A DNA stretch of 12,275 nucleotides from Porticoccaceae bacterium. GTDB taxonomy: Bacteria > Pseudomonadota > Gammaproteobacteria > Pseudomonadales > Porticoccaceae. A program made the position numbers and the translations under genes. Shown here piece by piece: positions 6,453-12,275 of this stretch. Within the stretch, counting starts at the first letter, position 1, and each line of letters opens with the position of its first letter. The stretch spans positions 1 to 12,275 of the forward strand of contig JALRJD010000240.1 in assembly GCA_023255165.1 (NCBI GenBank), given 5' to 3'. The notes under the pieces are model-generated. The model was given only the letters and a program-made list of their open reading frames with translations, was not told the DNA's origin and ran no database searches.

Positions 6453-9400
6453 ATGGCGAAGATAGTGACAGCATTGAGAACAGGCGTGCGCTGGCTGTGG
6501 CTGACCGTGGCGCTGCTGATTATTGGCACGGTGATTTTGGTGGTGATTGGCCGCCAGACCATTGCCAATCTCGATCAGGTGCGTGAGCCGTTGGAACAGT
6601 TTATCGCCGAACAGACCGGGTTGCAGGTGGAGTTGGGTGAATTGCGTGGGGAGTGGCCGCGGCTGGTTCCGGTTATTGAAGTGGATAAGGTGGCGATTAT
6701 GGCCACCGCGGATGCGCCGGCGCTGAGATTCGAGGGTGCCAGAGCGGACCTCGATCTGTTTAACAGTATTCTGCGACGCACACCAATCTGGCGCGAGTTG
6801 GCGGTTGAGCGACTGACATTGACCTTGGCCGAAGATGAGCGTGGCCGCTGGGGATTAAAAGGTTTTAAGAGTGGTGCCGAAACAGACCTGAGCCTGATTG
6901 TTGATCCATTGACCTATAGTCGGGTGATTCGCTTTGACAATGTTCAGGTTGGCCTCGAGTTTTTCTCCGGCAAAACAATGTTCCTCAGTGGCCGCAATGT
7001 CGCGATGGAGAATGCTTCGACATTTCATCGAGCGGAATTATCTGTTGTTTTATCGCAGACATTAAATGCGGCCAGCGGAGAGGAGACCGATACTCCAGCC
7101 TACCTTCTGATTGAGGGCCACGGCGACCTGACGGATATCGAGACGTTTTCCGCCGGAGGTTATTTCCGATTCGATGATTTAAATCTTTCCGAACCGCTCG
7201 CCGATCTGGTTCGCTCGTTGTTGCCGGAGCTGTTCGCCAATCTTTCTGACTTTAACGCCAACGCCAAGGGTGAGATGTGGTTCGCCATGCACCCGGGTGG
7301 GGCGTTGGACTTTGAGGGCGATCTGTCGATTGGCGAATTGCCTCTGAGTTGGCTGGCCGATGTGCCGGCGGTAACTGATATCAAATCCGAGATCACCGGC
7401 TGGTATACCCCGGGAGTCGACTGGGGTGCGCGCCTGCAGGGATTTACCTTTAACTGGTCGGAGACCTCGATTGAGCCGCTCAACCTGGTGTTTAACCAGC
7501 GCCTGGGATCTCACTGGAAAGACTTTGATCTGTCGGTCAATCATCTCGATTTGACCCTGATGTCAGACCTGCTTTATCGAACGCGTATTGCCGATAAAAA
7601 AATTCTCGATATTATCGATCGTTTAAAGCCCCAGGGCATGGTTGATGCGTTGACTTTGGGACACAACGAGCAGGGTTATTTCGCCTCGGCCAACTTGCAG
7701 GCGCTGACCATTGCCTCATGGAAAACCGCGCCCGGCGTCAAAGGACTGGATGGCTATCTGGAAGTTTATGGCAGTCACGGACTGTTCTCGCTGGCTGACA
7801 GCAATGGTTTTGAGGCCGCTTTCCCGACTGTCTATAAACAGTATCTGGCAATCGACAGAGCCGAAGGCACAATCAATTTTTCCTGGGACCGCGACAACAA
7901 CCTGCTGACTCTGCGCAGCGATATTATGCGCGCCAAAGTTGATGCCGGTACCGCCTCGATACTGTTTTCTGTCGAGCAGCCTGTTCCCTCCAATGGTGTT
8001 CCGCCCAGTGTTAATCTGTTGATTGGCGCGCGGGATCTGGATATGCAGAAGCGCAATCAGTATCTGCCCTACAGAATGCCGGCACCGCTGCGCAAATGGT
8101 TGCAGCAGTCGATTCTGGATGGCCGGGTGGATGAGTTTGGACTACTGATTCGCAATGAGCCGCCGCGATTTGATCCGCTCTCCCAAAGCACTCAGCTGAT
8201 GGTCAAAGTCAGCGATGCGGATATCAATTATGACCCCAATTGGACCGGTTTGCGCGATGCCAGCGCACTGGCGCTGGTGGACGACACCTTTACCGAGGTT
8301 AAGGTCTATTCCGGAAAGATCGGCGGCGCATCGATCACTGATGCCACTGTGGTCTACGACAAGCCCGATGCCGACAGCGCTGCGCAGCTGACAGTGGATG
8401 CCAATGTCACCGGGGCACTTAAAAGCGCCATTGATGTGTTGGCGCAGTCGCCGGTTGCAAATCGGCTGGGCCCTTTAAGTGGCTGGGACTATCAGGGCAA
8501 TATCAACAGCCATCTGGATCTGATCATTCCTCTTCGGGGACAGAGTACCGAGGCGCAGGGCAGTCAATCTGAAGCACAATATAATGTCACCAGTTCGATC
8601 GATAACGGCTCGATGACCATTCCCGGTGGGCCGATCAGCGTTGAGCATATTAACGGACGATTAAACTTTTCTCTCGACAAAGGTCTTTACGGCGAGGACA
8701 TCCGCGCTGACTTTTGGCAGCGGCCGATGCGCGCCCGGCTGTTTAAGTCTGATGGCGAACAGAAAATTGCCATCAGAGGAGATTTGCTGCCCAATAGCCT
8801 CAATAAACTGGTCGAATTCCCCTGGTCCGAAGTGATCAAAGGCGCGGTTGCGGTTGAAAGCCTGATTACCATTCCCGCCAATCAGGATGGGGCTGAACCG
8901 GCGCCGATTAATTTGCAGATTTCCAGCAAGCTCAAAGGTGTTGCTCTGGATCTGCCGGCCCAGTTGGCCAAACCGGCAGCCGATATTCAAGACCTGGATA
9001 TCACCCTCTATTTCAACCCGGAATTTGAACGGCTGCAGGGCACGCTTTCGGGCAAGCCTGTTGTGGCGGACAAGACTGCTGTAAACAGCGGTGTAAAGAG
9101 CCCGGACCTGAATTTTGATTTGCGCTTTGCTCAGGGAGCTATGGTCGGCGCTTTTGTTGATTACGATCGAGACAGCGAACAACCGCAAGCGGGCTTTGTG
9201 CGCGTGGCAGCCCATCTGCCGACTGTTGATTTTGAGGCCTGGCAGCCATTGATTGGCCTGTTTCAGCGCTCGGGTTCCGCGGCTGAGGCAAGCTGGACGC
9301 CGGTGTTTGATATGCGCCTGGATAAAATGGAACTGGCGACAATTCATTTGAGCGATATCAGAGCGGTCGCCACTCTGGCCGACAGCACAATGGATGTGGC

Positions 9401-10538
9401 CTTCTTTAGTGATCTGGCCGACGGCCAACTGGTTATGCCAATCGGCGATGCGGTTTCCGCCAATGCGTCAAGTGCGGTGCCAAAACTTAATCTCAGTCGT
9501 CTGACTGTTCCCGGTCAGTTACTGGAGAAAAGACTGACCGAATCGACCATCGATCCGCGCCAGTTTCAGGCAGTGGATTTCTCTGTTGACCGCCTGCAGC
9601 TGATGGGTGAAGAGTGGGGGTCGATTGCCTTTAAACTGCGCCCTGAGGTTTCCGGTGCTGCCTTTAGTCAAATTCGCGGCAATCTGCTCGGCCTGCAGCC
9701 GGGCGTTTTTGAGGATCAGCCTGCAACCGAATTTTTCTGGCACTTTGACGGCAGCCAATATGCCAGCCGCCTGGTCGGACCGGTCGGCGTTGGTAATATT
9801 GCCGACTTTCTCAGCTCCGGTTTAAACACGCCGAAGATCGTTGATAGCAAGTCCGGACGTTTTGTCTTTGATCTCGCCTGGCAGGATCAACCGTGGAATA
9901 TTTCGCGGGAAAATCTCAGTGGCGAGTTTCAGGTTGAATTAAAAGAGGGCAGCTTTTATCGCTCCACCGGCGGTGCTGGTGCGGCCTTGAAAATGGTCAG
10001 CCTGGTCAACTTCGCCAACTGGCTGCGTCGGCTCAAACTGGATTTTTCCGATGTGGTGGGGCAGAACCTCAGTTACAACAAGCTCAATGGCACTCTGCAG
10101 TTTGATCAGGGCATCGCCAGTTTTAAGCAGCCACTGAAAATGAAGATGCCCTCCGGGCGCATGAGTATGGCCGGACAATTTGACCTGCTCAATGAACAGG
10201 TTGATGCTCGTTTGGTGGCAACCTTGCCTGTAGCCACCAACTTGCCCTGGGTTGTGGCGCTGCTCGGTGGGCTGCCGGCCGCCGCTGGTGTCTATGTGAC
10301 CAGCAAATTGGTCGAGAAGCAGGTCGACCGTTTGTCCAGTATCAGCTATACGCTGACCGGCCCCTGGGATGATGTTGAGGTTGCTGTCGATCGTATCTTT
10401 GCCCCTGAGTTGCAGGCCGATGACGCTGAAAGCGCCAGCAAGAATGGTGATAAGCTGCCAAAATCGGATAAACAGGTGCCAGCCAGGCAGGAGCCAGATA
10501 TGGTAAAAAAGTCAGATAAGCCAGATGAATCAAAGTAA
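6453..10538 (+). CDS. yhdP: YhdP, giant AsmA-like phospholipid transport protein
   Basis: YhdP, with TamB and YdbH, belongs to the AsmA-like bridge proteins that carry phospholipids from inner to outer membrane in Gram-negative cells. From ATG 6453 the product is 1361 residues, somewhat longer than E. coli's 1266. An N-terminal membrane anchor lies at about 12-34, followed by a long, repetitive beta-rich periplasmic body that would form the lipid groove. Family marks include the segment DLPAQLAKPA near residue 830 and the conserved C-terminal AsmA-like part near 1139-1320 (GSFYRSTGGAGAALKM, then WLRRLKLDFSDV and YTLTGPWDDVEV). The last ~40 residues are a Lys/Asp-rich tail. The frame is open upstream to 6330 inside rng. 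ATG 6453 is preferred because the membrane anchor follows directly; GTG 6447 and ATG 6405 are alternatives. No strong ribosome-binding site is seen, so coupling to rng is likely. Confidence 0.95.
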   Translation: MAKIVTALRTGVRWLWLTVALLIIGTVILVVIGRQTIANLDQVREPLEQFIAEQTGLQVELGELRGEWPRLVPVIEVDKVAIMATADAPALRFEGARADLDLFNSILRRTPIWRELAVERLTLTLAEDERGRWGLKGFKSGAETDLSLIVDPLTYSRVIRFDNVQVGLEFFSGKTMFLSGRNVAMENASTFHRAELSVVLSQTLNAASGEETDTPAYLLIEGHGDLTDIETFSAGGYFRFDDLNLSEPLADLVRSLLPELFANLSDFNANAKGEMWFAMHPGGALDFEGDLSIGELPLSWLADVPAVTDIKSEITGWYTPGVDWGARLQGFTFNWSETSIEPLNLVFNQRLGSHWKDFDLSVNHLDLTLMSDLLYRTRIADKKILDIIDRLKPQGMVDALTLGHNEQGYFASANLQALTIASWKTAPGVKGLDGYLEVYGSHGLFSLADSNGFEAAFPTVYKQYLAIDRAEGTINFSWDRDNNLLTLRSDIMRAKVDAGTASILFSVEQPVPSNGVPPSVNLLIGARDLDMQKRNQYLPYRMPAPLRKWLQQSILDGRVDEFGLLIRNEPPRFDPLSQSTQLMVKVSDADINYDPNWTGLRDASALALVDDTFTEVKVYSGKIGGASITDATVVYDKPDADSAAQLTVDANVTGALKSAIDVLAQSPVANRLGPLSGWDYQGNINSHLDLIIPLRGQSTEAQGSQSEAQYNVTSSIDNGSMTIPGGPISVEHINGRLNFSLDKGLYGEDIRADFWQRPMRARLFKSDGEQKIAIRGDLLPNSLNKLVEFPWSEVIKGAVAVESLITIPANQDGAEPAPINLQISSKLKGVALDLPAQLAKPAADIQDLDITLYFNPEFERLQGTLSGKPVVADKTAVNSGVKSPDLNFDLRFAQGAMVGAFVDYDRDSEQPQAGFVRVAAHLPTVDFEAWQPLIGLFQRSGSAAEASWTPVFDMRLDKMELATIHLSDIRAVATLADSTMDVAFFSDLADGQLVMPIGDAVSANASSAVPKLNLSRLTVPGQLLEKRLTESTIDPRQFQAVDFSVDRLQLMGEEWGSIAFKLRPEVSGAAFSQIRGNLLGLQPGVFEDQPATEFFWHFDGSQYASRLVGPVGVGNIADFLSSGLNTPKIVDSKSGRFVFDLAWQDQPWNISRENLSGEFQVELKEGSFYRSTGGAGAALKMVSLVNFANWLRRLKLDFSDVVGQNLSYNKLNGTLQFDQGIASFKQPLKMKMPSGRMSMAGQFDLLNEQVDARLVATLPVATNLPWVVALLGGLPAAAGVYVTSKLVEKQVDRLSSISYTLTGPWDDVEVAVDRIFAPELQADDAESASKNGDKLPKSDKQVPARQEPDMVKKSDKPDESK

Positions 10539-11460
10539 AGCTAGCCTAACTAAAACTGGTCCAGGTAGCAGTCATCCGGGCAAAAGCCTGATTGCGGCGG
10601 CGGTTCAGCTGCGACCGCAAAGTTCACTCGAAGAGAACCTCGCCAGTGCCGAAGCCCTGATTCAGCGCGCGGTTAATGGCGGCAGCCAGCTGGTGGTGTT
10701 GCCTGAAAATTTTGCCTACCTCGGGCGCAAAGATCTCGCGGACGTGGGGTTGGCTGAACAGACGGCCTCTGGTCCTGTGCGTCGCTTTCTCGCCAATCAG
10801 GCGCAGCGTCATGCTATTTGGCTGGTGGGTGGAACCATTCCTGTCGCTGCTACAGTGAAAAGTGGGGCGGGCAGCGCAGCGCAATCCGACATGCCTAAGT
10901 CCACTAACTCTCAGTTAAATAAACCATTTGCCTGCTCGCTACTGGTTAATCCGCGCGGTGAAGAGGTTGCCCGTTACGACAAGATTCACCTGTTTGATGC
11001 GGATGTTAGTGCTGAATTCCAACAGCAGAAACAGTATCGCGAATCCGACGACTATCGTGCCGGTGGCGATATTGTGGTCGCCGACACGGACCTCTGCCGG
11101 CTGGGTATGACGGTCTGCTATGACCTGCGTTTTGCCGAGCTTTACCGCCAGCTGGCCGACAATAATGCACAGGTTATCAGCGCCCCTGCGGCGTTTACCG
11201 CCGCCACGGGCCGCGATCACTGGGAACTTCTTTTGCGTGCTCGCGCGGTGGAAAATCAGGTTTTTATGATCGGAGCAAATATGGTTGATCGCGACCATCC
11301 GCGCCGCGGCCTCTGGGGTGGCAGTGCGATTGTCGACCCCTGGGGAACAGTGTTGGCTCAGGTGGATGATCAGATCGGAGTGGCAATTGCCGAGATTGAT
11401 CTGGGCAAGCTGGCCGATGTGCGACATAAAATGCCGATCCGGCAGCACCGCAAGTTATAG
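10525..11460 (+). CDS. Nitrilase-superfamily amidase, Nit1-like (probable deaminated glutathione amidase)
   Basis: Carbon-nitrogen hydrolase of 311 residues with the complete Glu-Lys-Cys triad: E61 in LPENF, K153 in YDKIHLFD and C198 in TVCYDLRF. The sections HWELLLRARAVENQ (232-245) and SAIVDPWGTVLA (267-278) resemble mammalian Nit1, which repairs deaminated glutathione; that activity is the most likely one, though other amidases share the fold. It is expected to be cytoplasmic because no signal peptide is present. The ATG overlaps the end of yhdP by 14 bases and has no clear Shine-Dalgarno, suggesting coupled translation. Oddities are about 20 polar residues before the usual family start and a Ser/Ala-rich insert at about 110-134, just before ACSLLVNPRGE. 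In pseudomonads a similar gene sits in the same place after yhdP. No terminator is visible in the 23 bases before darP's stop. Confidence 0.92.
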   Translation: MNQSKASLTKTGPGSSHPGKSLIAAAVQLRPQSSLEENLASAEALIQRAVNGGSQLVVLPENFAYLGRKDLADVGLAEQTASGPVRRFLANQAQRHAIWLVGGTIPVAATVKSGAGSAAQSDMPKSTNSQLNKPFACSLLVNPRGEEVARYDKIHLFDADVSAEFQQQKQYRESDDYRAGGDIVVADTDLCRLGMTVCYDLRFAELYRQLADNNAQVISAPAAFTAATGRDHWELLLRARAVENQVFMIGANMVDRDHPRRGLWGGSAIVDPWGTVLAQVDDQIGVAIAEIDLGKLADVRHKMPIRQHRKL

Positions 11461-11483
11461 CCGGTTATCGCTATCTATCCGTT

Positions 11484-12032
11484 TTACTCAGTTAATTCGC
11501 GCAGATAGGCAAACAGTTTACGGCTGGCTGCCGGCGCTTTTTTCTGCTCGATTTCTCGTGCGGCCTGGCGCTGCAAATTGCGCAGCTGCTGGCGGTCGGC
11601 GTCGGAATACTGTTCGATCAAGGCTTCAATGGCCGGACTACCCTGACTGATTATTTTGTCGCGCCACTCTTCCAGCTGCTTGAAATGCTGGCGATAAGTC
11701 TGCGACTGGTGGTCCATCTTATCCAGCGTCTGCTGAATAAAACTGGTATCAATGGTGCGCATCAGCTTGCCAATATATTGCAGCTGGCGGCGCTTACCTT
11801 CGCGGTTTTTTAGCCGGCGGGCATCGCGAATGGCGTCTTGCAGATTTTCCGGAAGATCAAATTTGGCCAGCTTACCCTCGGGCATCTCGACCAGTTGGCG
11901 GCCCATATCCTGCAGTGCCTGACTCTCGCGTTTAAGCTGGGATTTACTGATCAGCTCGCTGTCATCGGGGATATCGACTTCGTTCTGGCCGCGGTCCGAG
12001 TTGTCGTCAGATTTGTAGTCAGAGTCGATCAT
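11484..12032 (-). CDS. darP: Ribosome-biogenesis factor DarP (YjgA, DUF615)
   Basis: DarP binds late 50S precursors and assists maturation of the peptidyl transferase centre. The product is 182 residues, as in E. coli (183), almost wholly helical and highly charged, with no membrane segment. An acidic disordered start (MIDSDYKSDDNSD) is followed by matching blocks SKSQLKRESQALQDMG (residues 29-44), REGKRRQLQYIGKLMR (75-90), SDADRQQLRNLQR (about 143-155) and the closing RKLFAYLRELTE. The ATG shares one base with the mgtE stop (TGATG) and has no good ribosome-binding site, so it probably depends on ribosomes finishing mgtE. It faces the nitrilase gene convergently with a 23-base gap. In pseudomonads this gene sits between tldD and pmbA, neither of which is beside it here. 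Confidence 0.95.
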   Translation of the reverse strand: MIDSDYKSDDNSDRGQNEVDIPDDSELISKSQLKRESQALQDMGRQLVEMPEGKLAKFDLPENLQDAIRDARRLKNREGKRRQLQYIGKLMRTIDTSFIQQTLDKMDHQSQTYRQHFKQLEEWRDKIISQGSPAIEALIEQYSDADRQQLRNLQRQAAREIEQKKAPAASRKLFAYLRELTE

Positions 12033-12275
12033 CAGTTGTAAAACACCGTGGCGAGGCCGAGAAAGGAGACAAACCCGACGATATCAGTGACGGTTGTCAG
12101 GATCACCGAGCCGGCCAGTGCCGGGTCGATTTTCATCGAGCGCAGCATAACCGGCAGCAATGTGCCCGCCAGTGCCGCCGCCATCAGGTTGATGGACATG
12201 GCAATGGCGATAACCAGAGCGATGGTCCAGTCATTGAACCAGAGCGAGACAACCGCGCCCATCACCACCGCCCAG
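12032..12275 (-). CDS. mgtE: Magnesium transporter MgtE, C-terminal fragment
   Basis: MgtE is a homodimeric inner-membrane Mg2+ channel with a cytoplasmic N/CBS domain that gates a five-helix pore. Only the last 80 codons are present; the 5' part lies beyond the right edge. The fragment holds the last membrane helices: a hydrophobic run at the start (VVMGAVVSLWF), then a second (about 16-40 of the fragment, containing SINLMAAALAGTLLP), the loop MLRSMKIDPALAGSVILTT, and the last helix VTDIVGFVSFLGLATVF. The polar ALAGSVILTTVTD section is the conserved pore-lining signature of the family. The gene ends by overlapping the darP start by one base, so the two are cotranscribed with mgtE first. Confidence 0.93.
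   Translation of the reverse strand, partial: WAVVMGAVVSLWFNDWTIALVIAIAMSINLMAAALAGTLLPVMLRSMKIDPALAGSVILTTVTDIVGFVSFLGLATVFYN

Noticed and set aside
8661..9428. 255-codon open frame on the minus strand inside yhdP.
   Set aside because: Shadow frame: composition follows the codon pattern of yhdP, no family resemblance, no ribosome-binding site of note.
11461..11483. Possible bidirectional terminator between the amidase gene and darP.
   Set aside because: The 23 bases hold no stem of useful length; only a short TTTT. Termination may occur elsewhere.

Overview
The window looks like ordinary core chromosome of a marine-type gammaproteobacterium. Likely groups are the Cellvibrionales or relatives such as the SAR92/Porticoccus lineages; this placement is inferred from protein resemblance and gene order only. 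I see no mobile element, CRISPR array, tRNA, rRNA or clearly foreign gene. Base composition and coding style look even throughout, and nearly every base lies in a recognisable gene.

Layout. On the minus strand, positions 1-1487 hold gatC followed by the first 395 codons of gatA, two subunits of the tRNA-dependent amidotransferase GatCAB. A 326-base divergent control region (1488-1813) separates them from a long plus-strand run: mreB, mreC, mreD, maf (yhdE type), rng (RNase G), yhdP and a nitrilase-family amidase, ending at 11460. Converging on this run from the right are darP (yjgA) and, upstream of darP, the last 80 codons of mgtE, both on the minus strand.

How the genes work together. MreB, MreC and MreD form the rod-shape complex that guides side-wall peptidoglycan synthesis. 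Maf/YhdE is a nucleotide pyrophosphatase linked to cell division, RNase G processes 16S rRNA and mRNAs, YhdP is a giant AsmA-like protein that moves phospholipid towards the outer membrane, and the nitrilase probably repairs deaminated glutathione. Most junctions are overlaps or very short gaps: 1-base overlap mreC/mreD, 2-base gap mreD/maf, 14-base overlap yhdP/nitrilase, 1-base overlap mgtE/darP. This points to long cotranscripts and translational coupling.

The most notable point is mreC. No ATG, GTG or TTG lies at its homologous N terminus, but an ATC codon at 2917 sits seven bases behind a strong ribosome-binding site and aligns with the initiator of E. coli MreC. A 7-bp hairpin lies in the same mreB-mreC gap. 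Together they suggest a device that lowers MreC/MreD output relative to MreB. A second point is the absence of tldD and pmbA from places where I recall them in pseudomonads. I found no evidence for an undescribed multi-gene system.
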